A stretch of 64,000 bases of DNA from CAZADA01 sp964526675. GTDB lineage: Bacteria > Pseudomonadota > Alphaproteobacteria > Caulobacterales > Maricaulaceae. This document shows, in pieces, positions 8,696 through 18,014 of the stretch. The position numbers were made by a program, and so were the translations under genes. Numbering within the stretch: position 1 is the stretch's first letter; every line of letters starts with the position of its first letter. The notes under the pieces are model-generated. The model searched no databases and was not told the DNA's origin. It was given only the letters and a program-made list of their open reading frames with translations. The stretch lies in NCBI GenBank assembly GCA_964526675.1, contig CAZGLY010000005.1, forward strand, positions 1 to 64,000, given 5' to 3'.

Positions 8696-11025
8696 CGACC
8701 ACCCCCAAACGCAAGCTGGTAAGAGACCGCCACCCGCGGATTGATCCCCGGTTCGCTGACGCCTTCAAACACGCGCTCGTAGTTCGTGTCGAAGACGTTG
8801 TCGACGCCGGCGTCGACGCGCACGCCGTCCAAAAAGCGCGGCCGCCATGACGCATAGAGATCAAGGACCGCGTAGGACGCTCTCTCCTCCGCCAGCACGA
8901 GCCCGCCCACATTGCTGTCGAAAGCGAAGCGGCGGAATTCATTGGCGAGCTGAACCCGCCCGCCGACATCAAGGCTCCATTCCGGGAACTTGCCGCGGAC
9001 GTCGAGATTGAAGCGGTCCGGCGTCAGCGTGCCGAGATCCTCGCCGGTCTCGGTGTCTTCGCCATTGACGGTGGCGTAAGTGGCTTGGGCGCGCAGGCGG
9101 CGGCTGTCATAGATCGCCTCCACCTCGATCCCGTCGAGTTCGGCGTCGTCGACGTTCCGGCTTTCCGTCGTGCCGGCGCTGCACGGGAAGAAGGGCGGCG
9201 TGAAGCAGCTCGGGCTGAAGGTGCCAGGACCGCCGGTGAAGGGCGCGCCGTCGTCGCCGAGAACGAAGATGTTGATCAGACCCTCGGCGTCCGTCTGGTA
9301 GTAGGACGCTTTGGCTTGGAAGCGGTCGCCGGCGAACAGCACGCTGCGGAAGTCCACGCCCGCGCCGAACTCGATGGTTTGTGAGTCTTCCGGCTCGAGG
9401 TTCGGATTCGGCACGAAATTGTTGAACGCGGGCACGAAGACCGGCGGGTTCACGGTGAAGTCCGACAACACCGGGTGCGCTTGGGGGAAGTGGGGTCCTT
9501 CGAGGAAGAGCTCTCCGATGGCGGGCGCGCGGAAGGCTTCCGCATAGCTGCCGAAGACGCGCAGCCACTCCACCGGCCCGTAGCTGCCAGCCACCCGCGG
9601 GGAGAAGGCGTCGTCGTCGGTGGTGAATTCGCCGTCCACCTCACTCTCAAAATCGTCGAAGCGGATGCCGGGAATGAACACAAAGTCCCCCGGCAGACCC
9701 AGCGGCCGGTCGATCGTGGTCTCCAGTTGCGCGAAGAGACCGAGGAATTCCGTCGACCCGCTCGGCACGCCGGCGCGCGTGAGGTCGGAGACGTTGGAGT
9801 CCCGGCCGTCTTGGCTGTCTTCGAACCAGTCGACGCCCACGGTCACCGCGGCGTCGATGTTCGCGACGGAAAACCGCGACACGTTGCGGGCGTTGACGCC
9901 GATGGTCTCGACGTCGCGGTCCACCGTGCGCCCGACCACGTTGGGGTTGTCCGGGTCGAAGAAGGTTGGGTCGACCTCCTCCACGCCGGTGTCGGTGAAG
10001 TAGCCGGTCACGCGCGCGTCGATCCACGTCGACCGAGGATCAAACGCCACCGCGCCGCGGAAGGTGTTGGTGATGATCTCCTTCTCGACGTCGGCGCCAA
10101 GCACCGGATCGTCCGGCGGAACGACGCCTTGGCCGTTGTTGGGCTCCACCGCGTTGTTCTCAAACCGCGCCCAGGAGGCTTCCAGTCGCCAGGCGTCCGT
10201 CAGAGCGTACTCGGCCTTTAACAGGCTGGTGAGGATCTCGTCATCCGACGGCAGCGTGGTGTCGTTGCCCAACTCGATGTCGCCGGAACGGCGCACGCCG
10301 ACGGAGCCGACCAGGTCCAAGTTCCCGATCATCGCGAAGCCGGTGGCCGAGCCAAAGGCCTCGTTGTTGACGTCCTGATAGCCCGAGCGCAGGCGCAGGC
10401 CGAACGCTTCCTCGCCGCGCAAGAGATCCGCCGCGTCCACCGTTTCAAACGCCAACACGCCGCCGGCCGCCCCGGACCCGTAGAGGGAGGAGGCCGGCCC
10501 GCGCACCACCTCAGCCGTGCCGATCAAGTCGGGGTCGATGAAGAAACGTCCGTCATGCGCGGAGTTGAACGATTGGCGCGCGCCGTCGATGAGCACGAGC
10601 ACATTCTGGTCGCTCAAGCCGCGGATCGCCGGCGTTTCCCCGCTGCGTCGCGGGCCCCCGGAAAACTCAAGCCCCGGCACATCGCGCAGCAAGTCTGAAA
10701 TCGCGCTCGGCGCGAAGACGTCCACATTCGTGCGGCCCACGACGCTGACCTGGCCGGGATATTTGAACACGGGCAACGGGTTGGACGTCCCGTAGACCGT
10801 GATGACGTCGCTGACTTCGCCGCTGGCGTCCGCCTCGGCGGCCCCAAAAGCCGGCGCGGTCGCCGTGGCGTCGGTCGTTTCCGGCGGCGGCGTTTCTTCC
10901 TGAGCGGACGCGCCGTCGACCCACAGCAACGCGCCCGCCGCAAGCGTCGCGATGGCGACCCCGTTCAGCGCGGCGCGCTGATGGCGACCCCTCCAAGCTG
11001 GCTGTGAAATCGTGTGGTGCGTCAT
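8692..11025 (-). CDS. hmuR: TonB-dependent haem/haemoglobin receptor
   Basis: This 777-residue outer-membrane receptor has a signal peptide (about residues 1-42, ending GASAQ) and a TonB-box-like VITVYG at about residues 74-79. A plug domain follows, then a 22-strand-type barrel. The barrel carries the FRAP and NPNL boxes typical of haem receptors (EAFRAPAIGELF and FVPNPNLEPE), with histidines between them. Barrel motifs such as LAEVY-like DNVFDTNYERVFEG occur at the C-terminus. It faces the plus-strand hmuSTUV genes across a 247-base divergent region. Haem crosses the outer membrane here at the expense of TonB-ExbBD energy. Confidence 0.92.
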   Translation of the reverse strand: MTHHTISQPAWRGRHQRAALNGVAIATLAAGALLWVDGASAQEETPPPETTDATATAPAFGAAEADASGEVSDVITVYGTSNPLPVFKYPGQVSVVGRTNVDVFAPSAISDLLRDVPGLEFSGGPRRSGETPAIRGLSDQNVLVLIDGARQSFNSAHDGRFFIDPDLIGTAEVVRGPASSLYGSGAAGGVLAFETVDAADLLRGEEAFGLRLRSGYQDVNNEAFGSATGFAMIGNLDLVGSVGVRRSGDIELGNDTTLPSDDEILTSLLKAEYALTDAWRLEASWARFENNAVEPNNGQGVVPPDDPVLGADVEKEIITNTFRGAVAFDPRSTWIDARVTGYFTDTGVEEVDPTFFDPDNPNVVGRTVDRDVETIGVNARNVSRFSVANIDAAVTVGVDWFEDSQDGRDSNVSDLTRAGVPSGSTEFLGLFAQLETTIDRPLGLPGDFVFIPGIRFDDFESEVDGEFTTDDDAFSPRVAGSYGPVEWLRVFGSYAEAFRAPAIGELFLEGPHFPQAHPVLSDFTVNPPVFVPAFNNFVPNPNLEPEDSQTIEFGAGVDFRSVLFAGDRFQAKASYYQTDAEGLINIFVLGDDGAPFTGGPGTFSPSCFTPPFFPCSAGTTESRNVDDAELDGIEVEAIYDSRRLRAQATYATVNGEDTETGEDLGTLTPDRFNLDVRGKFPEWSLDVGGRVQLANEFRRFAFDSNVGGLVLAEERASYAVLDLYASWRPRFLDGVRVDAGVDNVFDTNYERVFEGVSEPGINPRVAVSYQLAFGGGR

Positions 11026-11104
11026 CGTGCCCCTCCATACGCCTAAGCGAGGACTTGCGAATGCCTCTCAACTGCGGTTATCCTTTCCTTAGCTGAGATC
11101 GAAT

Positions 11105-11125
11105 TGCAAGTGCGACACAGTTGCA
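11105..11125. promoter_or_regulatory. Inverted TGCAA...TTGCA element in the hmuR/hmuS divergent promoter
   Basis: TGCAA and TTGCA form an inverted pair with 11 bases between them, in the most AT-rich part of the divergent region. Haem-uptake genes in alphaproteobacteria are usually iron-controlled through Fur/Mur, Irr or RirA, so an iron-responsive operator is expected here. The match to any one consensus is weak and the assignment is tentative. Confidence 0.3.
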
Positions 11126-11272
11126 TATTTTCAGCGCCAGGCGTTCGGTGCGACGAAATGCGCCTCGCGTTGAGACTGCCCTCCTTGGCGCAATGGGACG
11201 CGCCGGCGGCGGATGGCGAGCGCAGGCGACCCGCCACGCGGTGGCGGCGGCGGAACAGGTGAGGAGAGTGCA

Positions 11273-12358
11273 ATGATCATGGATCAGACGGAAACCGCGG
11301 CCCCGAAATCCGGCGCTGAGATTCGTCAAGCCTGGGCGGACCTCCTGCGGGAGCAGCCGAAAACGCGCGCCCGGGACGTCGCGGCCGCGCTCGGCGTGAG
11401 CGAAGCGGCGCTCATCGCCTCGCAAGTGGGCGAGCGCGCGGTTCGGCTTGATGGGGACTTTGGCGAGCTCCTCACCCGGTTGCCCGCCGTGGGCACGATT
11501 ATGGCGCTGACCCGCAACGACCATGTGGTCCACGAGAAAGTGGGCGAGTACGGCAACGTCACGGTCCAGCCGGGCCACGGGATCGTGCTCAATCACGACA
11601 TCGATTTGCGCCTGTTCATGAGCCATTGGCGCCACGGCTACGAGGTGTCGGACACGCTGGACGACGGGTCCGTGCGCCGCTCCTTCCAGTTCTTCGACGC
11701 CGCCGGCGTCGCGGTGCACAAGGTGTTCACGCGCGCGGAGACAAATCTGGACGCGTGGGCGGCGATCGCGGCGGATTTTGCGGCCGCCGAGCAGACGGAT
11801 TCGATCACGACGCTGCCGTTGCCCGCGCTGCCGTCGGATCTGCCGGACACCGACATTGATGTTGACGGCTTGCGCGCCCACTGGGCCGCGCTCCAAGACA
11901 CCCATGATTTCTTCGGCATGCTGAAGGACTTCAAGGTCGGACGCCATCAGGCCATGCGCCTGGCGGGGGACGATTTCGTGGAGCCTGTGGACCCGGCCGC
12001 CGCCCGCGCCATGCTCGAAGGCGCGGCGAACACTGGCGCGCCGATTATGTGTTTCGTCGGCAATCGCGGGTGTATTCAAATCCACACCGGCCCGGTGAAG
12101 GCCATTAAAGTCATGGGGCCGTGGCTGAACGTGTTGGATCCCGGCTTCAACTTGCACCTGCGCGAGGATCACATCGCTCACGCCTATGTCGTGCGCAAGC
12201 CCACGCGCGACGGCGACGTCACCTCGCTCGAATTGTTCGACGAGAGCGGCAAGAACTTCGTGATGTTTTTCGGCGAACGGAAACCCGGCAATCCGGAGCT
12301 CGAAAGCTGGCGCGCGCTGCTGAAGGCGTTGCCGCGGCCTGAAACGGTGGCGGCGTAA
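11273..12358 (+). CDS. hmuS: Cytoplasmic haem-binding/degrading factor of the HmuS/HemS family
   Basis: The 361-residue soluble protein consists of two repeated HemS/ChuX-like halves of about 170 residues each (for example AVGTIMALTRNDHVVHEKVG against GAPIMCFVGNRGCIQIHTGPV). These proteins accept haem in the cytoplasm and, in several bacteria, degrade or traffic it. GAGGAGAG lies five to ten bases before the ATG at 11273. An upstream in-frame extension would be Gly-rich and lacks a ribosome site. It is first in the hmuSTUV order. Confidence 0.93.
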   Translation: MIMDQTETAAPKSGAEIRQAWADLLREQPKTRARDVAAALGVSEAALIASQVGERAVRLDGDFGELLTRLPAVGTIMALTRNDHVVHEKVGEYGNVTVQPGHGIVLNHDIDLRLFMSHWRHGYEVSDTLDDGSVRRSFQFFDAAGVAVHKVFTRAETNLDAWAAIAADFAAAEQTDSITTLPLPALPSDLPDTDIDVDGLRAHWAALQDTHDFFGMLKDFKVGRHQAMRLAGDDFVEPVDPAAARAMLEGAANTGAPIMCFVGNRGCIQIHTGPVKAIKVMGPWLNVLDPGFNLHLREDHIAHAYVVRKPTRDGDVTSLELFDESGKNFVMFFGERKPGNPELESWRALLKALPRPETVAA

Positions 12359-12411
12359 ACCCGGTTCTTCGCGGCGAGCTGGACCGCGTGTGTGGCGTGA
12401 GGAGGCCGATC

Positions 12412-13290
12412 ATGGCCCTGTTGAGTGTGTCCGTCCGTCGGGCGTTGGTTGGCCTGATGGGCTTCGCGGCGACCTGTGGCGTCGCGGCGGCCGCCGATGA
12501 CGGGCCGCAGCGGATCGTGTCTGTCGGCGGTGATGTGACGGAGATCGTCTACGCGTTGGGCGCGGGCGATCGCGTCGTCGCCACCGACACCACGAGCGTG
12601 CATCCGCCAGTCGCCAACGCCACGCCCAAGGTGGGCTACGCCCGCAACTTGGCGGCGGAGGGCGTTCTCTCCACAAACCCGGATCTCGTGCTTCTGGGCG
12701 GCATCGCAGGGCCGGAGGCGACGATCGCCCAGCTCGGCGACGCCGGAACGCCGTTGGTGCGGGTGTCTGGCGCGTACACGATCGACGCGGTGCGCGAGAA
12801 GGTCCAAACCGTTGCTGAAGTGCTCGACGCTGGCGCGGCGGGCGAGGCGCTGCTGGCGCAGATCGACGCCGATTGGCGGGACGCCGAAGCGGTTCTCGCC
12901 GGCTTCGACGATCGGCCGCGTGGGTTGTTCTTTCTCAATGTCGGGCAGGGGGCCGGCCCTCAAGCTTCCGGGGCGGGCACCGCCGCTGCGGCGGTCATGG
13001 ATCTGATCGGCGTCGAGAACGTGTTCGCCAGCGAGCAAGGCTACAAAGCGCTGTCGCTCGAGGCCGCCGTCGCGGCGGACCCGGACGTGATCTTCACCAT
13101 GGCCCATCAGGTCGAAGCCATGGGCGGCGTCGACGCTGTGGCGGCTCATCCGGCCTTGGCGTTGACCGCCGCGGCGCAGGCCGGGCGGATCGTGGTCGTG
13201 GACCCCACGGCTGCGCTTAATTTCGGACCCCGCACGCCCATGGCGCTCGGTGCGTTGGCGAAGGCCGCACGCGCCGAGGGCGCTGGGTGA
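12412..13290 (+). CDS. hmuT: Haem ABC transporter, periplasmic binding protein
   Basis: The 292-residue protein has a Sec signal peptide (cleavage near CGVAAA-ADDG) and a class III periplasmic-binding fold typical of HmuT/BtuF. Conserved pieces are RIVSVGGDVTEIVYALGAGDRVVATD near the N-terminus and GYARNLAAEGVLSTNPDLVL. It delivers haem to HmuUV. The ATG at 12412 has AGGAGG upstream; earlier in-frame codons spoil the signal peptide. Its stop overlaps the hmuU start as GTGA. Confidence 0.92.
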   Translation: MALLSVSVRRALVGLMGFAATCGVAAAADDGPQRIVSVGGDVTEIVYALGAGDRVVATDTTSVHPPVANATPKVGYARNLAAEGVLSTNPDLVLLGGIAGPEATIAQLGDAGTPLVRVSGAYTIDAVREKVQTVAEVLDAGAAGEALLAQIDADWRDAEAVLAGFDDRPRGLFFLNVGQGAGPQASGAGTAAAAVMDLIGVENVFASEQGYKALSLEAAVAADPDVIFTMAHQVEAMGGVDAVAAHPALALTAAAQAGRIVVVDPTAALNFGPRTPMALGALAKAARAEGAG

Positions 13291-14522
13291 GGGCGTTGGA
13301 CGTGCGCGCCTTCGCCCAAGACCCTGCCCCCGTCGCATCGCCCCGCGCGGGCAAGGCCGCGGCGCCGGTCGTCGTGGCCGAGGCCGCATCCGACCACGCG
13401 GTTCCCAGCGTCGGCGCGACCGTCGACCTCGCCCAGTCCCGCGTGTCGGACGCCGCCCCTCGGGTGTGGCGCTCCGCGCGCGCGCGCCGCGGCCGGGTGA
13501 TCCTCGCTGGCTGTGCGGTGCTGATGGTTGTGGCCTTCGCGTTGGCGCTGGGGCTTGGGCCGGTCGCCATCGGTCCCGATGAATTGCTGGCGATTGCGTT
13601 GACCAAGCTGGGCTTGGGCGGCGCGCTCTCTGACGCTGGCGCGGTGGCTCCGGTCAAGGTGGCGGTCGTGGAGGCGATCCGCGCGCCCCGCGCGGTGCTT
13701 GCGCTCGCCGTCGGGGCCGCGCTGGGCGCGGCCGGCGCGACGATGCAAGGCGTGTTTCGCAATCCCTTGGCCGATCCCACGCTCATCGGGGTGTCCTCCG
13801 GCGGCGCTCTGGCGGCCGTCGCGGTGATTGTGTTGGGCGCCGGCGGCGTGGCGGGCGCGGTCGGTTTGCCGATGGCGGCGTTCTTGGGCAGCTTCGCGGC
13901 GGTCGCGTTCATCTACGCCATTGCGCAGCATGAGGGGCGGGTCGTGGTCGCGACCATGCTTCTGGCGGGCGTGGCGGCGAATGCGCTGGCCTTTTCCGGC
14001 ATTGGGTATCTGACGTTTCTGGCCGACGACGAGCAGCTCCGCACACTGACCTTTTGGACGCTCGGCAGCTTCGGCGGCGCGACGTGGAGCGCGGTCGCCC
14101 CGGCGGTCATTGTGATGGCGGTGGCCGCCATTGGCCTGCAAACCCTGGCGCGTCCGCTCAACTGCATGCTGCTGGGCGAAGTCGACGCGCGCCATCTCGG
14201 CGTCAATGTGGAGAGCGTCAAGCGGCGCGCGGCGATCCTGACCGCGCTGGGCGTCGGCGCTGCGGTGGCGGTCTCCGGAGTCATCGGGTTTGTCGGTCTC
14301 GTCACGCCGCATCTGGTGCGGCTGATGGCGGGGCCGGACCATCGCTACGTGCTCCCGGGCTCGGCGCTGCTCGGCGCGGCGCTGTTGCTGGCCGCGGATG
14401 TGACGGCGCGGCTGGCGGTGCAGCCGGCGGAGCTGCCGCTGGGCGTGGTGACCGCCGCGATCGGCGCGCCGTTTTTCCTGTGGCTGCTGCTGCGCGACAA
14501 GCGCCGCGGCGCGATGGGGTGA
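13287..14522 (+). CDS. hmuU: Haem ABC transporter permease (FecCD family)
   Basis: This 411-residue FecCD-type permease has about ten transmembrane helices. Family motifs are RAPRAVLALAVGAALGAAGATMQGVFRNPLADP and GFVGLVTPHLVRLMAGPDHR. The GTG start overlaps the hmuT stop. The first 70 residues before the first helix are polar and alanine-rich, longer than usual for the family. An internal GTG near 13497 would remove them, but the overlap argues for the long form. Confidence 0.92.
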   Translation: MRALDVRAFAQDPAPVASPRAGKAAAPVVVAEAASDHAVPSVGATVDLAQSRVSDAAPRVWRSARARRGRVILAGCAVLMVVAFALALGLGPVAIGPDELLAIALTKLGLGGALSDAGAVAPVKVAVVEAIRAPRAVLALAVGAALGAAGATMQGVFRNPLADPTLIGVSSGGALAAVAVIVLGAGGVAGAVGLPMAAFLGSFAAVAFIYAIAQHEGRVVVATMLLAGVAANALAFSGIGYLTFLADDEQLRTLTFWTLGSFGGATWSAVAPAVIVMAVAAIGLQTLARPLNCMLLGEVDARHLGVNVESVKRRAAILTALGVGAAVAVSGVIGFVGLVTPHLVRLMAGPDHRYVLPGSALLGAALLLAADVTARLAVQPAELPLGVVTAAIGAPFFLWLLLRDKRRGAMG

Positions 14523-14555
14523 GGGCCATAGAGTGATGACCATGGGGTCTGGGCG

Positions 14556-15317
14556 ATGAGTTTGTGCTTGCGCGACGCGACGGTGCGCCGGGGCGGCCGC
14601 GCGCTCCTGGACGCCGTCGATCTCACCGCGCGCGCTGGCGACGTGACCGTGATCGCGGGCCCCAACGGCGCGGGCAAAACGACCGCCCTGTCCGCTTTGG
14701 CGGGATCGCTTGCGCTTGATGGCGGGAGCGTCACGCTCGACAACGTTGACGTCGCGCGAACGCCGCCGCGGATCCTCGCGCGCCGGCGCGCGGTGTTGCC
14801 GCAGACGCCCACGCTGAGTTTTCCGTTTTTGGTCCACGAGGTTGTCGCCATGGGCCGCAGCCCCCACCAGGGCGGCCGCGGCGCGCGCGTGGACTCGGCG
14901 CGCGACGCGCGGATCATCGCGGAGGCGATGGACCGGGCCGCCGTGACGGCGCTGGCGGAGCGCAATTACCTCACGCTCTCGGGGGGCGAGCGCCAACGGG
15001 TCCAGCTGGCGCGCGCGCTCGCCCAGGTGTGGGAGCCGCCGGCCGACGGCGTGACGCGCTGGCTGCTTCTGGACGAGCCGACGTCGGCCTTGGATCTCAA
15101 GCACCAGATCGCCTTGATGCGCTTGCTGCGCGGTTTGGCCGGCGACGGGTGGGGCGTGCTGGCGATCCTTCATGATCTGAGGCTTGTGCGCGAACACGCC
15201 GATCATGTGATCGTCCTGCGCGCGGGCCGCGTCGCCCGCACCGGCCCGGCGCACAGCGCGCTGTCGCCCGAGGCTGTGCAGGAAGTGTTTGAGCTGGACG
15301 CGCCCTACGCCGCCTGA
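14556..15317 (+). CDS. hmuV: Haem ABC transporter ATP-binding protein
   Basis: The 253-residue ATPase powers HmuTU. It carries Walker A GPNGAGKTT, the signature LSGGERQR, Walker B WLLLDEPT and the switch histidine in AILHDL. The length and the sequence VLPQTPTLSFPFLVHEVVAMGR fit HmuV. It closes the hmuSTUV operon. The 125 bases after it hold no recognisable terminator. Confidence 0.94.
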   Translation: MSLCLRDATVRRGGRALLDAVDLTARAGDVTVIAGPNGAGKTTALSALAGSLALDGGSVTLDNVDVARTPPRILARRRAVLPQTPTLSFPFLVHEVVAMGRSPHQGGRGARVDSARDARIIAEAMDRAAVTALAERNYLTLSGGERQRVQLARALAQVWEPPADGVTRWLLLDEPTSALDLKHQIALMRLLRGLAGDGWGVLAILHDLRLVREHADHVIVLRAGRVARTGPAHSALSPEAVQEVFELDAPYAA

Positions 15318-15442
15318 CCCCATCCCGCCGTGTTGCGCCTTGCCCGGCGGCGACGACGGATGCCACAACCCTTCCCGTCGGAGCGCGCCGCACCCGCCGC
15401 CACAGAACGCCGCGCCCGGGAGGATCGTCCGGAGGGCCTGTC

Positions 15443-16927
15443 ATGAGCCTCGTTCTCGCCCTGGACCAGGGCACCACGTCCAGTCGCGCCATCGTGTTTG
15501 ATGATCGCGCGGAGATCGTCGCCGTCGCTCAAGAGGAGTTCGAGCAGCTTTATCCGCATCCGGGATGGGTGGAGCACAATCCCGAAGCGATCTGGGCGAG
15601 CACGCTGGGCTCGGCCCGCCGGGCGCTCGCGGACGCGGAGGCGAAAACCGGCCGCCAAGTCCAAGCCATCGGCATCACAAACCAACGGGAAACCGCGTTG
15701 ATCTGGGAGCGCGAAAGCCTGCGCCCGATCGCCAACGCCATCGTGTGGCAGGACCGCCGCACCAGCGCCGTCTGCGCACGGCTTAAGGACGATGGCGCTG
15801 AGCCGACGGTGCAGGCGAAGACGGGGCTTGTGCTCGATCCCTACTTTTCAGCGACGAAATTCGCCTGGATGCTGGATCAGGCCCCGGGCGCGCGGGACCG
15901 CGCCGCCCGTGGCGAGCTCGCCTTCGGCACGGTCGACGCCTATCTGCTCGCGCGCTTAACGGGCGTGCACGCCACGGACGCCACCAACGCCAGCCGCACG
16001 AGCCTCTACAACATCCACACGAACGTCTGGGACGAGGAGCTTCTGGCGCTGTTCAACGTGCCCGTGGCCGGCCTGCCGGACGTGCGCGACTGCATGGCCG
16101 ACTTTGGCGCGACGCCGCCGGCGTTGTTCGGACGATCGCTCCCGGTGTTTTCGATGATCGGCGATCAGCAGGCCGCGGCCGTGGGCCAAGCCTGTTTCGC
16201 GCCAGGGGAGGTGAAGAGCACCTATGGCACGGGCTGCTTCATCATCGCGCAAACCGGCGAGCGTGCGGTGCAATCGCACAACCGCCTCCTGACCACCATC
16301 GCGCGGCGGATTGAGGGCCGAACCTACTACGGTCTGGAAGGCTCGATCTTCATTGCGGGCGCGGCGGTGCAGTGGCTGCGCGACAGCCTCGGCGTGATCG
16401 GCACGGCCGCGGAGACAGAAGCGCTGGCCCGCAGCATCCCCGACACCAAGGGCGTCTACCTCGTGCCCGCTTTCGCGGGATTGGGCGCGCCCCATTGGGC
16501 GGCGGAGGCGCGCGGCCTGATCACCGGCCTGACGCGTGGCGCGGGGCGGGCGGAGATCGCGCGCGCGGCGCTGGAGTCGGTCGCCTATCAGACCGCGGAC
16601 TTGCTCGAGGCGATGGCGAAGGACGGCGCGCCGGTCACCACGCTAAAGGTCGACGGCGGCATGGTCGCCAACGACTGGCTCCTCCAATTCCTCGCCGATG
16701 TGCTGGCGTCGCCGGTGGAACGGCCACGCGTGTTGGAAACCACCGCCCTGGGCGCAGCGGCCTTGGCGGGCGTGCAGGCGGGCGTGTACGCCTCGCTCGA
16801 CGCCGTGGCGGAGCTTCGCCGCGTCCAGCGCCTGTTTGAGCCGGCGATGCCGGCGGACCACCGCGGCGCGTTGCAGGCCGGGTGGCGCGACGCGCTGGCG
16901 CGCGCCCTGGCCGCGCCGGCGTCCTGA
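15443..16927 (+). CDS. glpK: Glycerol kinase
   Basis: The 494-residue FGGY-family kinase phosphorylates glycerol to sn-glycerol 3-phosphate in the cytoplasm. It shows DQGTTSSRAIVFD at the start, QEEFEQLYPHPGWVEHNP, TNQRET and YGTGCF. The C-terminal lobe has KVDGGMVANDWLLQFLADVL. It is full length. glpD, which oxidises the product, lies about 4.4 kb downstream on the opposite strand, so the two are not one operon. Confidence 0.96.
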   Translation: MSLVLALDQGTTSSRAIVFDDRAEIVAVAQEEFEQLYPHPGWVEHNPEAIWASTLGSARRALADAEAKTGRQVQAIGITNQRETALIWERESLRPIANAIVWQDRRTSAVCARLKDDGAEPTVQAKTGLVLDPYFSATKFAWMLDQAPGARDRAARGELAFGTVDAYLLARLTGVHATDATNASRTSLYNIHTNVWDEELLALFNVPVAGLPDVRDCMADFGATPPALFGRSLPVFSMIGDQQAAAVGQACFAPGEVKSTYGTGCFIIAQTGERAVQSHNRLLTTIARRIEGRTYYGLEGSIFIAGAAVQWLRDSLGVIGTAAETEALARSIPDTKGVYLVPAFAGLGAPHWAAEARGLITGLTRGAGRAEIARAALESVAYQTADLLEAMAKDGAPVTTLKVDGGMVANDWLLQFLADVLASPVERPRVLETTALGAAALAGVQAGVYASLDAVAELRRVQRLFEPAMPADHRGALQAGWRDALARALAAPAS

Positions 16928-16980
16928 CCAGCCTCGCCAAAAGCCCGATGGACGCCGCGCGCCCGGACGCGTACAGTTTC

Positions 16981-16997
16981 ATTCAGAAACCCTGAAT
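16981..16997. repeat. Small inverted repeat upstream of the nitronate-monooxygenase-like gene
   Basis: ATTCAG and CTGAAT flank a five-base spacer, 34 bases before the GTG of the next gene and inside an AT-rich patch. It may be an operator for the TetR regulator encoded at 18011-18724, or simply part of a promoter. Evidence is positional only. Confidence 0.3.
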
Positions 16998-17030
16998 CAT
17001 ATTCATATTTCCGAGCCCAGGGGGATAAGC

Positions 17031-18014
17031 GTGGCGCTTCCAGAGATTTTGCGGACGAAGCTGCGGCTTCCGGCGGTGGGCGCGCCGCTCTTCATCGTCT
17101 CCAATCCGGCGCTGGTGATCGCGCAGTGCAAAGCCGGCATTGTCGGTTCGTTTCCGGCGCTGAACGCGCGTCCGGCGGAAAAACTGGATGAATGGCTCGC
17201 TGAGATCACCGAGACGCTCGCAGCCCATGACCGCGACCATCCGGATCAGCCGGCCGCGCCCTTCGCTGTGAATCAGATTGTCCACCGCTCCAATGACCGG
17301 CTTCAGCGGGATTTGGAGGCGTGCGTGAAGTATCGCGTGCCGATCGTGATCTGTTCTCTGGGCGCGCGCGAGGAGGTGTACCAGGCCGTGCATTCCTATG
17401 GCGGCATCGTTCTTCATGACATCATCAATCAAGTGTTCGCCCACAAAGCCATCGACAAAGGCGCGGACGGCCTGATCGCTGTGGCGTCGGGGGCGGGCGG
17501 CCACGCCGGCGCGCTGTCGCCTTTCGCGTTGATCCATGAGATCCGCGAATGGTTCGACGGCCCGCTCTTGCTGTCGGGCAGCATCAGCACGGGCCGCGGC
17601 GTTCTCGCGGCCGAAGCTATGGGTGCGGATCTCGCTTATATTGGCTCAGCGTTCATCGCCACGCGCGAAGCCAACGCGTCTGACGCGTACAAGACGGCCA
17701 TAGTCGACGGCGGGGCGGAGGACATCGTCTACACCAATCTGTTCACGGGCGTGCATGGCAACTACTTGAAGCCGTCGATCGTCGCGGCCGGGCTCGATCC
17801 GGACAACTTGCCGGAAAGCGATCCGTCCCAGATGAACTTTGGGTCCGGCGGCAACACGGACGCGAAGGCGTGGAAGGACATTTGGGGCTGCGGCCAAGGC
17901 ATCGGCGCCATTCACGACGCGCCACCGGCGGGGGAGTATGTTGGACGTCTGATTCGCGAGTATGAGGAGGCGAAAGCCGCGTTGGTGGGCCGCGCTCCCG
18001 CGCCAGCGGTCTAA
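17031..18014 (+). CDS. Nitronate monooxygenase / 2-nitropropane dioxygenase-like flavoprotein
   Basis: The 327-residue FMN-binding TIM-barrel protein resembles class I nitronate monooxygenases and FabK-like oxidoreductases. Features are the N-terminal LRLPAVGAPLFIVSNPALVIAQCKAGIVGSFPAL, the glycine-rich GAGGHAG with the family's catalytic-type histidine, and SGSISTGRGVLAAEAMGADLAYIGSAF for FMN phosphate. The GTG at 17031 follows GGGGG and opens the conserved domain. Its stop overlaps that of the convergent TetR gene by three bases. The physiological substrate is unknown. Confidence 0.85.
   Translation: MALPEILRTKLRLPAVGAPLFIVSNPALVIAQCKAGIVGSFPALNARPAEKLDEWLAEITETLAAHDRDHPDQPAAPFAVNQIVHRSNDRLQRDLEACVKYRVPIVICSLGAREEVYQAVHSYGGIVLHDIINQVFAHKAIDKGADGLIAVASGAGGHAGALSPFALIHEIREWFDGPLLLSGSISTGRGVLAAEAMGADLAYIGSAFIATREANASDAYKTAIVDGGAEDIVYTNLFTGVHGNYLKPSIVAAGLDPDNLPESDPSQMNFGSGGNTDAKAWKDIWGCGQGIGAIHDAPPAGEYVGRLIREYEEAKAALVGRAPAPAV

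Noticed and set aside
13146..15368. Long minus-strand frame opposite hmuTUV
   Set aside because: Low-complexity Arg/His/Gln translation and three well-supported genes on the other strand.
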